DNA of 64,000 nucleotides, taken from positions 35,606-99,605 of the forward strand of contig JADNRY010000225.1 in assembly GCA_015501585.1 (NCBI GenBank), in the 5' to 3' direction. Numbering within the stretch: the stretch's first letter is position 1; every line of letters starts with the position of its first letter. Below the pieces are notes generated by a model that saw only the letters and a program-made list of their open reading frames with translations, made no database searches and was not told the DNA's origin. The stretch is from Rhodocollybia butyracea (Eukaryota > Basidiomycota > Agaricomycetes > Agaricales > Omphalotaceae). Below are positions 35,271-46,400 of this stretch, piece by piece. Position numbers and translations under genes: made by a program.

Positions 35271-36380
35271 AGGCAGAAGTGGAGGCGTTACATTGAACCT
35301 TAGCAGATTCCATCTTGAATACCTTATACGACCCTGACTGAATGTCTGTCACCAGAAGAGAGCTTGTCTCTTGACAAACATCATTACTTTGGAGAATAGG
35401 TATTATGAGCTATCAACAATCTTCAGATGAGCTACCCGTACTCACATAACGCCTGGTATATGCATACTCAGTTTGAATTCTGTGAGAAATGGCTCCAATG
35501 AAGCGAGTTTCCAAGCCCTTTATAATTTGTTTGTACCAGAAGGGTTGAAAAAGTAAAAGAAACTTACACCACAATTCCACCCTTATATGTGACCAGAAAA
35601 TAATCCTTGGCAAGCATATGAATAGACTGGCATTCATCAACGTAGTCAACGGGGGGCTTTGGGAGTGATCCCACGCGCTCCCAGCGACGACCATTTAGAT
35701 CTGAGTACTTAGGTGTAAAAAAACCATTGAAGGGAGTACTAATCTGAAGCACAAACCTTCCGTGAAACGGCGGATTTCAACGAAGCTGCCCATTGCCACC
35801 ACTAACAGGTCATTATCCAGAAAAACTGCGTAAACTGCTCTGCCTGCTTGGCCACACAGCAGGAAGCCTTCGCACTGAGCAGATCTTTCCCCGATTGTGA
35901 CGACATTTACCAGTCCCCCTTGATAAGTCAAGACCATCCTCGGAACTTGCGGGGCCCAGGTTACACCTGAGATAGCCTCAGTTTCGGCATTGTATGTAGA
36001 ATGCAGAGTACCTAGCATCCCCCCGTTGAGGTGCCAGATGTCGACTCCTAGACCATGAGCAGCCGCAAGATATTCTGCATTACTTGAGAGTGCAACATTG
36101 ATAATGAAACCCTTCACTAGAACGTGATCGATTTCTTGCCACTCAGGCATTGTGGGTTGGTGATAAGGGCAAGCGCTTAATTCCGAACCGGGCTAAAGTA
36201 AAAGACGTTGGTAAAAAAAAAGTTTACCTTACTCTGCTGTTGGACTTGGCCGTTTCGGAGTAATCTTCTGGTTCTACCTATTTCGGGTGGCGTTTTTCTT
36301 GGGCTGTTGGAAGCAGCCCTTTCGAAGAATAAGGCGGCAAGTCTTGCCGGGCCACAAACCGCGGCGACGTCTCCCGGTGT
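35270..36380 (-). pseudogene. WD40-like beta-propeller protein fragment
   Basis: Splicing by GT-AG rules gives minus-strand blocks near 36380-36228, 36192-35757, 35700-35568, 35479-35446 and from 35337. The first contains GDVAAVCGPARLAALFFERA. The second has propeller-blade spacing (NVALSSNAEYLAAAHGLGVDIW, then a VTWAP block). No start codon is found before the first block, where a stop sits directly upstream, and the downstream end loses similarity to anything recognisable. I read it as a truncated propeller gene, both ends missing. Confidence 0.45.
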
Positions 36381-37040
36381 TTTTCAAATGTCAATATTGA
36401 TCAGGTTCTGAGCAAGCGTAGCAGCAAGGATAAGTAATGTGAGTGACTTTAGAGGTGGTCTAAGCATTCTTGGTGTATCTCTCGTCCATGATTGACTCAG
36501 TGCGTGGTGATAATATTCAAAACAGTGAATCCTTGAGTGTGTGAGAGGAGGAGTGCCCTTGCAAAAATGAAAACATATTTTATTATAGATATATAAGTCC
36601 CGGTATAAGGCGTATTTGCAACTGTTCCAACAAGGTTGCTGCATTATGATCCTGGACTACAAACTTCTGTCAGTAAGGCTAAACGTTAAAGTCAAAGCCC
36701 TTCCGTAAAGGCCTTTTGGCGCGAGCAACGGAGACATGGCTTGGTTTGGGGTTAAGGCACTGATGATGAACTTTGGGGCGAGAGGAGGGGATGGGAGACA
36801 AGTTCTGGCTCAACTTGTTATCCACAACCTCTGAAGCCAGAGATTGACTGGGAATGTGGATAAGTGGAGAATATCAACAGGCGAAGATGTCAAACCCACA
36901 GATCATGAGAGCGCTTGAGATAAAGGGCAATAAGGTGGGGCTGTGCAGAAAGACAACTGCTAATGAGGTACTGAGTGACAAGGAAGTACCCATTGGATGC
37001 ATAGATAGTTCGCCAAAAGTAGCTGCGCGTATATCAGTTT
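36381..37040. other. No supported gene
   Basis: Short ORFs only. Probably decayed repeat DNA. Confidence 0.3.
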
Positions 37041-37044
37041 TGAG

Positions 37045-37443
37045 TCAAACTTGAGAATAGCCTGTTGCATACTCATCGAACGACTTGGGATCTTCGGTAC
37101 TTATGAACTCATCGCATACTTCCAGCGCCTCGGTGACCTTGTCATATCTGGGGTTGGACGGCAGTCCAAAGTAGGAGTATAAATGAACTCCCATGACTGA
37201 GGGGTGTGTTGGAATCAACAAATCTGAGTCACGGCGGTCAGCCATGCTCTGTAGCTCTTGATGGAGCTGCAGAGCTCTATCCCGGTTTTGAGCAAGCACT
37301 GGCGCTGCATTGTTATACATTCGCAAGTATTTTGAACCATTTTGCGCAAGTTGTTCAAGCGTAAAACCAGATGGCTTAACCACGGATCCTAGCTGGTTTC
37401 ATTCTGACGGAGAGTATGACGGAGAGTATGATAAGGTAGCCAT
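37045..37443 (-). pseudogene. Unknown protein with an early in-frame stop
   Basis: A minus-strand ATG at 37443 begins MATLSYSPSYSPSE, then TGA at 37399-37401. The same frame then continues for over 110 codons (..VKPSGFTLEQLAQNGSKYLRMY..) to a stop at 37045. The TGA sits where a Trp would fit (SPS-E-stop-NQLG). The C-terminal part looks like a folded helical domain, but I do not recognise it. Confidence 0.4.
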
Positions 37444-37784
37444 AGTCTGCGAGAAAAGTGAGAGAGGGAGAGAAGTTGAACCAAGTTTTAAATTGCCGCT
37501 GAGATTAGATAGAATATCCACGTGATTCTCCACTGAGTAACAGTTGACGTTTAACGGTTTCAATAGGTCGAAAGTTTGGCGGAGTTGGGCGAGGTGGACA
37601 GTACACCGATGGCCTGTGTACATATAGATAGAGAGTAGACAACAGGTATGACATTCGTTGCGTGCAGCGAGCAACGAACTTAGAACTAGGCCACTGAAAG
37701 ATCAAGCTCAAGCTTCAAGAGGCGACTAGAGGGCAGGAATCATCCTCAATATAACCATAAGTTTTGAAACCAACATTACTGATA

Positions 37785-38640
37785 TTACTGGATACGTTTA
37801 TATCTATGGGCATATGGACTAGTGCCCGGAAGTGACTCTACTCGGTCGGCGCTACCCAGCCGAAACACAGCGACGTTCATCTTGCCTTTGCTTTTACCCA
37901 GGTCCACACTATGATGAACGCCAGACAAAAAAACTGCAGAAAGGTCGGTAAGGGATATCGATGCTTCAAAATTCATGATTCATTCTTCCCATTGTTTTCA
38001 GTGAAGTAATTTCGAAAAACAAGTTGAGTGTCAGAGCAAAATTTCAGGCAACGATCCTAGTTAGCCCTAAGGTCTTAATTGACGTTTCCATACAAAACTT
38101 CAACTCGTTACACTCGTATACAAGTTTCGGAACTGGAAGTATACATCCGTTGTCATCGAATTCCTTTGCACATCGGGCACTCTCCATAAAGATTTCTGTT
38201 CGATATTCAAGATTTCGACACAGCATATTATTCTAGGGCTCACCATGGATCGCCTGCCCAATCGCACCTCCGAAATCCATCGCGAGTAAAACTAGGAAAC
38301 TGATAAACAAAGATCTTCAAGCGTAGAGTCAAAACAAATATTGAGGCTAGTGGATTCCTTTTACTCACTTGACAACATTTTCCCAAAATTGATCTTTTGT
38401 AGAAATTGGTTTGTTCGGTAGACTAGCCACGTTGAGGCTTGTGGGACGCCATGGCTTTGGACTGCCAAGTAGTGGATTGAAGCCTGGAACCGAGGCGTCA
38501 TCGAGGTTGGCTGATCAAAGTCTAAGCTCAGGCAAAGCTTCTGTATACCGAAAAATATACCTTTGCACATTCTTAGTTTTCTTTTGAAGTTGAAACCGTC
38601 GGGTGCTTCAAGATAAGGGGTTGAGGCTGCCATGGCTGAG
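37785..38640 (-). other. Fragmentary multi-exon gene region, unidentified
   Basis: Minus-strand blocks with splice-like borders: MAASTPYLEAPDGFNFKRKL from 38633, a spliced continuation (..GSPKPWRPTSLNVASLP..) to about 38370, a separate ATG block MDFGGAIGQAIH joined to EIFMESARCAKEFDD (38280-38050), and a last block near 37785-37976. One gene or two cannot be decided. No family recognised. Confidence 0.3.
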
Positions 38641-38910
38641 TGGCGATGATGTACAGTTCAGAATCAAGACGATGAAGGTACATGTGACCGTACGTGTTTC
38701 TTTGTCTCAAATCAGAACCATCGTTCTTTGTGCTTAGACGCCAGGTATATAAAGGGTTAACACAGAACCTCAATCTTGACCACTGAACCCCAATTGCACA
38801 CTTCTTGTACGCTGTAATCATCGTCGCGTCAATGACTTTCTGGTACATCCTTCCAACCATTATACTCTTGGTCGCTGATTAGGGCTATCAACATCCGGTC
38901 TGGACAGAGC

Positions 38911-40150
38911 ATGGAACTTGTTCCTTCTCACAACCTTTGTATCACAAACATCGCGATCATTTTTGACTTCAAGGACCCGTTGGGCCGTACTTCCCTCATG
39001 ATATCATTACCCGGAATTTCCACTAGTCAGCTTGAATGGTTCACTGTCGGGAGCTTGATTGTCGGCTGGGTACGTTTTATCTTTTTCAGATCCTTTAATA
39101 ACTAACAGCAAACGCTTCGCAGGTTGACCAACTTCAACTGAACCTTAAACTCAATAATGGGGTAAAATATCTGCTGCACAACTGGGGACCCAAGTGAGAA
39201 TACTGTTCATTCCCAAATGTGCCCTATCTGACATGGTCACCTTTACTTAACAGCAACATATCGCTACTAGGCTTTTATGGTGAGGTGCTTCCCTATTTCA
39301 TTGAAGCTTCATCTGACCTCTTCGACAGATGACACCGCTGCTACTACTGCCCCTCCGCCTGATCGAACCACTGTTGCTAGAGCTGCCCCTGGTGGTCGAC
39401 CACATCTTGTACCGCCAACTCGGGTCCCAATGTCCTCCTGTGACCCCAACGGTACTGGAATTTCTGGTGGGCCCCTATCCAGTCTGCCAACGCAGGGTCC
39501 AACTGGTAACACTTCTTCTCCGAGCCCTGCAGGCATTGTCGCTGGTGTCATACATCCTCGCCAGCATCCTTCATCGTTTTCCCTTAATGCATTGCGGGTG
39601 ACAGGATCTCCCGCCACCAGAGCTTCTAGCTCTAATCCATCCGCCCCGTCCCGTCACCATGCTCCTGCGACTGCGAACACTCCTCGGCCCACTGGCTTGG
39701 ATACGTCATCCTTGCAAGTCCCAGCTTCAGCTCATCGACAGTCCTCACCCGCAACTCTTTGCCCAATTGCCGCCCAATTGCCTGATTCCCATACTCAATT
39801 CACGTTCCAGTCGCCGGATCCACGTACGCGAATGGCAGGTGTTTCTCCCCCTTCCCTACTTGCCCCCCTTGGATAATTCGGTCACTGAGCAACCTGGAGG
39901 AAAGAAACGCAGGCCTGAAGATGGACCGGTTGGGGTTGAAGAGAGACCAGCGAAGAAGAGGATAGGTAATGAAGGTGTCCCTCAACCCCCAACGAATCCT
40001 TCACACCCTTCCTTGTCCCACAGCTGTGGTAATGGCATCGACCCCCCGCAACCTTCCTCGTCTCGTGACCCTGGTAATGGGGGGGGCTCTTCGCAGCTCT
40101 TGTCTTACAACCCTCATGGAACGAAGGGAAAGGAGAGTACCGGCACATGA
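38911..40150 (+). CDS. Unknown Pro/Ser-rich protein with a predicted NLS
   Basis: Exons 38911-39069, 39123-39193, 39254-39279 and from 39329 join in frame. The N-terminal part is a compact domain ending VKYLLHNWGPN. A long Pro/Ser/Thr-rich disordered tail follows. The frame then changes near 39800-39880; the second frame carries GGKKRRPEDGP and RPAKKR, a bipartite nuclear localisation-like signal, and ends at 40150. The junction is either an intron I could not fix or a frameshift. Function unknown; possibly nuclear. Confidence 0.45.
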
Positions 40151-40979
40151 ACATCTGTCCCATCATCTTAAGGCGCTCTATGCGCACCCCTGCTTCGACG
40201 TCTGCTTTGCTCTCGACTAAGTTTTACCTTGTAGCATTTTGTATATCACTTTTTCATTTGAACCTCCATCTGTTATAGTATTTCTTTTAGTTAATAAGTC
40301 CATTCAATGTTTATTTATCATCTCAGGTAGAAGCCACACAACGACACGGTGCTAGGGATTGATTGAGTAATTAATCAGACTAACCATGCAAGAATCTTTT
40401 AGCACTTACTGACAGCCGATGACTGTGAACGTAAGCCTTTGACCCTTCTGAACTCTCAAATTCAACGCAACAGTTTCGATCTGGTTGAAATCTGAGTTTT
40501 CGAATGAGCAGGATCGGTTCACTCACCTCCAGCACATGAAACCGACAGACTGTAAGAGGAAGTATAACTTGAAACCCAAACTCATTACGTTGAATGCTTG
40601 GGATTTTTAAGGTTGTAGTGTGCTCAGGTTTGGTTGAAGTTGATGGAGAGAGGTTGTGTTCAATTGTTGCACTAGAGATCTGCAATGACTGGGACAATGT
40701 AACCAACCGTGACTCTTCAGGTCCTAGTTGGAGGAACCTAAATTAAAGAAATTAGGGACCCATAGCAACATTCAGGCGCATCCTACTAACCAACTTGATG
40801 CCATGAGTAAAGTTATAAGATAAGGAGAGGCACCGATCACTTTCGGCGCTAAGCGCCGCCTCAGCGCTACTTAAGCTGCCGTGGATATTGACGACCAAGA
40901 GGAAGGAAGGAAGTAACCGACGCGGTCCCATTGAGGAACAGCTGGGGCCCGCGCAACACAACCAGCCTTTAAAACATCT
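40151..40979 (-). other. Relic region, unassigned
   Basis: A 108-codon minus frame (40380-40706) without a recognised domain. The rest holds no clear gene. Confidence 0.25.
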
Positions 40980-40982
40980 TTT

Positions 40983-41240
40983 TTATTGACGTAAATCAGG
41001 AACATAAGGCTCCTGGCCAGAGAAGACATTTAGCTGTCCTGAGGGTGAGGACCCCAAGAATCTACACGGAAAGTCATAGTTAGACAAACCCTGGTGAGCA
41101 GCCAATAGTTTGGGGGCCACCGCCTCCATGTCCAACAGGAAATGACTGCTCAGATATACTAACCCGAGGTGCCCCTCACACCCCATTGGCGCGTGATACT
41201 CATCCTCCACTACCAGCGTACAAAATCGGCATTTCCCCAA
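40983..41240 (-). pseudogene. LINE-type reverse transcriptase C-terminal tail remnant
   Basis: The 85-codon minus frame starts MGKCRFCTLVVEDEYHAP and continues GCEGHLGLVYLSSHFLLDM. The C-x2-C..H..C spacing followed by a hydrophobic helix resembles the zinc-binding tail downstream of reverse transcriptase in Agaricomycete non-LTR retrotransposons. No RT core is present nearby, so this is a 3' remnant at most. Confidence 0.4.
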
Positions 41241-41624
41241 ATCTCATGGAATGTAGCCGATACCTCTCGTCATGGTGCAGCGCTCCACTGCAAGGGCATG
41301 ATCAAATTTCGAGGTCACAAGCTGGGTGAAGGCATGGTGATGTTTTGGTACTTTGAACTTGAAGCTGCAGAGTGGTCAAAGACGAGACACTCCTGGGCCC
41401 AGTACCAAGAGCCCTCCCCAACAGGCGATACCGTCTCGCAGCCCCCAATCAACAATACGAGGTTCACTGAAATTGAAATCACCTGTAATATTCCTGTAAC
41501 AGATAGCGTACTACCTAATTGGTATACCTGTGTATACACAAGGTTCGAGCTCTTTTTCACCCTTTGGTAATTGAGCTCAAAATCCAAATTAAGGCGATAC
41601 ATACAAAAGCATAGATTACGAAGA

Positions 41625-41939
41625 CTAAAAATGTGTAAGTTTTGGTATACTTGTAGCTGCCCTCCATAGTTCTGCAGCTGCAACCGCATCCTTTTCACGA
41701 AGGACAATAACAAAGCCGTTTGAATAGGGAGTAGATACATGTTCATGATTGGGAGATACTGTCTTGACGTCGGGTAAATGACGTTGAAGTCGAAGTGGTA
41801 GATGCCTCAATTTGCGCTGCCAAGTTTTGCCAGTCATCGCCGTAGCTCTGATCCAATAGATATTACAGGTCAAGTTACATGGAGCACATACCTCATCAGC
41901 TGAAATAAAATAGGCCTTGTGTGCGTCGCAAAATCGCAT
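41625..41939 (-). pseudogene. Unknown repeat-like protein fragment
   Basis: A 104-codon minus frame with a Cys/His-containing start (MRFCDAHKAYFISADEVCAP) and a C-terminal GFVIVLREKDAVAAAELWRA. It looks like an isolated exon of a multicopy gene; family not identified. Confidence 0.25.
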
Positions 41940-42630
41940 AGGGTATGGTAATTTTTAAAAATCCGCGGATGTCCATTTTATAGACTCTCTCAAGAAATAC
42001 ATTTCGAGGCAGAGATATAAACTCAGAGTCAGACATGGTAGAGGAAAAGTTCGAATTAAGCACCTCATACGCTCAGTAAACCAAGGTAATAGCCTAAGCC
42101 ATGGGGGGGGGGATGGCATAGGCTGTTGTGATGAAGATCTGCTATTGCCCTATAGCGCAATAAAAAGCTGCATAAATCTAGCGGACTTGGGCCTACTATC
42201 ATTCTCGGATATCATTTCCGCTACTACCGGCACCGCCAAAGGCATATCATCCCGCCTATTTCCCTCTACTAGCACCGCTGATGGCGTACATCATCCCGCC
42301 TCTCCCGCATACTGCTGCCCTCTTTCTGCCCTCTAATTATAGATAGATAGTATTAAAGCTACATAGGCAATTGATAATGCCGGTATTGCTCTCCTTCCGG
42401 CGCGCACAGACTGCGGCCATTGTTACGCCTTGCCGCCCTTTCCCGCCTTCCTTGATGCTCTCGCCTCCTTGCCTCTATCACTCTCGCACTTGAGCCTCTA
42501 TTTTTCATTTACTTGTTGTAATTTCCTCAGTGTAAACATCAGTAAGAAGACAAAGCAGTGATTCTATAGCAAGTACTGTAACCATAACGCTGTACTCATT
42601 ACTGGAAGTGAGTCTACAAAGCAAAGAGAT
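41940..42630. other. No gene identified
   Basis: Includes a tract rich in CCGC and CATCATCCCGCC repeats (42220-42310) and a G9 run at 42104-42112. No coding signal. Confidence 0.3.
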
Positions 42631-42637
42631 GCGCCGT

Positions 42638-44520
42638 TCAAATGCTATCCCCTTCATCCTCATCGCTGCCGCTACTGTCCCCGTCTTCGTCGCTATCCAC
42701 GAACTCGGTGCTGGTTGGTTGAGGAGGGAGCTTCTTTGTGATACAAGCCCTCTTCGCTGCCGTCGATTGCCCTCCTTTGCTCCCAGTCACCCGTCCCTTC
42801 GATTTCTGGCTACCAATTTGCTGACGCTTGGGTGGCGGTGCCTGGTTTTCATTGCTGTTGTTGTCGGTGTCTGCGGTTCCTTTGCAGCGTCCGCGTTTTG
42901 TTCCCTTGTCGCTTCGGACTGCCCGCTCCTTTGGCGCCTGTGTTTGAATCCATGTGTCGTGCTCCTTCACCTCCTCTGCAGACATTCTTGACCAACAACA
43001 AGCCCCGGATTCAAGTGCACCATGGAGAGCTTCTAGGGCCTTGCGGTCCTTGATGTCGAAAGGTTGATGGGTCTGTTGGCGTCAATAAATACTTGGAAGT
43101 TGGGGAGGCCAATGAGCTGCACATGGTGCTTAGCGACGATGCTTGTGTGGTAGCTTGCGTAGTTCATATTCATAGATTTATCTTTGAGAATGTAGCCTTG
43201 AAAATATATCAGTATTAGAAAATGCGAAGTTAAGTAACTCTTATGGAGGGACGAGGCAATCATAGCAGAGGATTGAGATTGAATTTCAAGTATAGTCGCA
43301 GGCCTCTCTGTATGTGAAGCATCAGACTCTGAGTTGCATATGCTATGTAATAAGAAACGTTTACCTTTCTTTGTTGTCCAAAGCTCCATTTCTAACAGAA
43401 GATCCCACATGGTTGTATTGAGGTGATGTCGAACAAAGTCCGAGGTCTTGTTTCCAGCAACGAACCAGGCAGGGAAGCCTTTATCATCAGAGGTCCCGGG
43501 ACAGAGGAATCCAAAGCCCACGGCGCCTGTTTGAACATGGAGGGAGTCAAACTAAGGCAGCCATGAGTATCACGGTTGCGCTACAAGCTTAACGACGTAC
43601 CTCTTTTTTTACTGACTGAGAAAAGGCCAAATAGTCCTTTGCAGCTGATAGATTGGTTGGTCGTATACCCCGCGTTGAAAGCAGCCTCTTTTCTTCAACT
43701 TCATGCTTTAGTTGTTCAATTTTCTCATCCGAAATTGTACGTAACTCTTCATCTTCATCGACTAGCTTACGAAGAGCAGGGGCCTTGAGCTTGCTGCCAG
43801 GAGGAAGAGCTATGATGGAATTAGCCCTAATGAAAGAAGCGGGAGATGGAGGTACTGACTCAAATTAACCTCTTTACCTTTGAGATAAACGAGAGCTTGC
43901 ATTCTTCCTGTAGCCCTCTTACGCTTGTATTTCGAAGTCATCGACATCAAGCCTTTGAGATACTCCACGGTAACAGAGTGTTTCTGAGCCAAACCTGCGA
44001 TGTTTTCCTCAAACTCCTCCGCAAGCTTCACAACATCATCCCTGGCCAGCATCGTCAATCTCTGTTTTTCTGCTTTTGCTTTGTTCATTGTGCGAGCTTG
44101 CACCGGGTCCAACGTTCTTTTGGGATGGGCACAAAGAGACTGAGTTGGGAGCAGAGGGTTACGTTGAGCATGGGTAGTGGGCTCAAAAGAGATCAAGGCT
44201 GGTTTTGGAGCAGAAAGACGAGCCGGCTTGTTCTCAGAATGTGACTTGCCAACAGAGTTTGAAGGGTCCACAGCAGACGTGTCTCCAGAAGCAGGGATCG
44301 AATGATAACCATCGGCATCAGGAAGGAAAAGCGACGACTGGGTTTCGTGGCCATCTAGTGCAAGATTGTCAGGAATTTAGTCAAACATTCATCAGGAAAT
44401 ATGAATTTACATGTGGAGTCAGAAGGTTTGTCGCTGAAAGCAGGAGCTCCATCTGGATCTGAGTCAGGAAGAAACAGTGGTGTATCTTTGGTGCCAACTA
44501 GTACCTACCGCCCTCAAGAA
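42638..44520 (-). pseudogene. Agaricomycete repeat-associated gene of unknown function
   Basis: Minus-strand exons at about 44520-44411, 44354-43878, 43808-43601, 43526-43365 and 43196-42638. In order: two LFLPD-x-D repeats; a helical block (EFEENIAGLAQKHSVTVEYLKGLM..YKRKRATGRMQALVYLK); LPPGSKLKAPALRKLVDEDEEL; GFGFLCPGTSDDKGFPAWF; KSMNMNYASY; and a Lys-rich tail with KRGRCKG and an acidic end. This layout belongs to a family found in very many copies in mushroom genomes and usually left as hypothetical; I infer transposon linkage. A 1-nt shift near 43060 (after NLS) breaks the frame. No start is left at the 5' end, where the CACTA-like element begins about 90 bp away. Confidence 0.55.
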
Positions 44521-44728
44521 GCAAAGCAAAACAACGCATATGCGCGCGCTCCATATGTCACACTTTTCGCGTCAAACCCGACTATCGCAGACAAGACTTG
44601 TTATCGATGCACTACGCCCTGGTCAAAAAATATCGGGCGAAATTATTGCCGAAATTATTGCTGTAATTGCTTACCTTTTTCGATAGAGATTTCGCGTGTG
44701 AATCTTTGATAATTTCGGCTGAAAAATA

Positions 44729-45160
44729 TACTGTAATTGATTATGTTTTTCAATCCAAATTTCACCAGTAATCTGTTATCCATTTCATTAAAAATTTTGC
44801 TTGAAATTATTACAAGGTAATAACTGGCCAAGAACTGGGAGGCTTGGTCATGTGATGCATCTGACAATACTTTAGGCGAATGTGAGAGCAGAACTGGACA
44901 GAGGTGTAGCAATTTTATGTCTGGGTGTGACTAGTGCAGCCATGCATGTACAGGATCCCATAAGTTGCGTTCAAAGACAGGAAATTTTGTCAGATGCATC
45001 ACATGACCGAGCCTCCCAGTTCTTGGCCAGTTATTACCTTGTAATAATTTCAAGCAAAATTTTTAATGAAAAAGATAAGGAATTTCATTATCTTTTTCGG
45101 ATGAAATAGATAACAGATTACCGGTGAAATTCGGATTGAAAAACATAATCAATTACAGTA
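44729..45160. mobile_element. 432-bp TIR insertion in the left arm
   Basis: Starts TACTGTAATTGATTATG and ends in the complement; the inverted repeats run for well over 100 bp. TA flanks both sides. The matching place in the right arm (about 49490) lacks it. This is a foldback-type MITE, probably of a TA-targeting family. Confidence 0.6.
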
Positions 45161-45264
45161 TATTTTTCCAGTTCAGTCACCCACATATTTGGTCTTATTA
45201 GTCTACACTTTTGTTACATTGACCTTACTAAAAAGACCCAAAAACCTAGGCAAAACCCGGGCAG

Positions 45265-45835
45265 CTAGGTCATGACCTGGGAATTAGGTCATGACCTAAA
45301 AAAATTGGTCATGACCTAGATCAGGTTGGTCTTTTCCTGGGGTTGGTAGGTCATGGCCTGGAGTGAGATAGGGTATGGCCTAGGTGGGGCAGGGCATGGT
45401 CTAGGTGAGGGAGGGCATGGTCTAGGTGAGGGAGGGTATGGTCTAGGAGGGGGAGATATAGTCTAAGAGGTGTAGAGTGAGAGTGGAGGATGGTGGGATA
45501 GAGAATATAAACAAGAATGAAATATCATAGAATAATGACTTGAAATTTTTAGAAACATATTGGGATTTTTTACAAATCTGTAGATTATGACAAGATTAAG
45601 CTAAGTCACAGTGCCCTGTTCTGGGTGGTCAGGGAAGCATGGGACTTACCTGACCTAGCTGATTCAGGTCATGACCTACCTGGTCTAGGTCATGACCTAC
45701 CTGACCTAGGTCATGACCTGGGTGAACTAGGTCATGACCTGGTTGAACTAGGTCATGACCAGGGTGAACTAGGTCATGACCTACCTAACCTAGGTCATGA
45801 CCTACCTGGCCTAGGTCATGACCAAGGCCAATTTA
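45265..45835. repeat. GGTCATGACC palindrome array, left arm
   Basis: Eleven exact copies of the 10-bp palindrome GGTCATGACC: three near 45265-45320 and eight at 45665-45830, the latter spaced about 21 bp apart. The subterminal position recalls the short repeats that bind transposase in plant CACTA elements. The 21-bp period makes a chance open frame of LGHDLPD-like heptads on the + strand. Confidence 0.75.
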
Positions 45836-45869
45836 AAAATTACTAAATTAGGAAATTTTTCAATTTTTG

Positions 45870-46400
45870 CAGTGGATGAGGTCAAAGCTGTTTTTATTAC
45901 CAAATAAGGCAATTTTCAAACACCTTAACCGGTTTTATGTTTTTTTAATAGAGTTAGATACATTTGGAAACTTTTATAAATTACTATATTAGGCAATTTT
46001 ATTTCAATAGACTTTTATTTCTTAATTAGGCAATTTCAAAACTTTTGCAGTGGATGAGGCCAAAGCTGTTTCCATTGCCTAATTGAGAAGTGACAAATTT
46101 GCAGTGGATGAGGTCAAAGCTGATTTCATTACTTATTTGAAAAATGACAAATCTTTTGCAGTGAATGAGGTCAAAGCTGTTTTCACTACCTAATTAAGAA
46201 ATGACAAAACTGAACACACAAACTATGTACACTCTTTCCCTGAGGACAATAGCTTGTGGTAAACATCCAGACCTTTTGTTTATACACAGAATAGGTTGCT
46301 CACCTAAAATGAAGCCAATCCTGTGGTGGGAAGGGGCTGGATTGCAAAATATTTTTTGGATAACCTTTGGTTGTAGTGGATGAGGCCAAAGCTGTATGCC
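45870..46400. repeat. GCAGTGGATGAGG repeat block, left arm
   Basis: Five dispersed copies of a unit with GCAGTGGATGAGGTCAAAGC followed by an AT-rich tail, spaced about 50-180 bp. They are mirrored in the right arm around 47470-48000. Confidence 0.6.

Noticed and set aside
39309..39617. Minus ORF opposite the Pro/Ser-rich gene
   Set aside because: Antisense of a biased-composition coding region; the + strand has coherent splicing.
42608..42991. + strand ORF with hydrophobic stretches
   Set aside because: Antisense of the Lys-rich tail exon on the minus strand, which fits the gene family.
45665..45830. CRISPR-like array because of regular repeats
   Set aside because: The spacers are themselves related and short, the repeat is a 10-bp palindrome, and the host is a fungus.
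45625..45846. 73-codon ORF with LGHDLPD-like heptads
   Set aside because: It is produced by the 21-bp period of the GGTCATGACC array, and the matching right-arm repeat is interrupted; not a protein gene.
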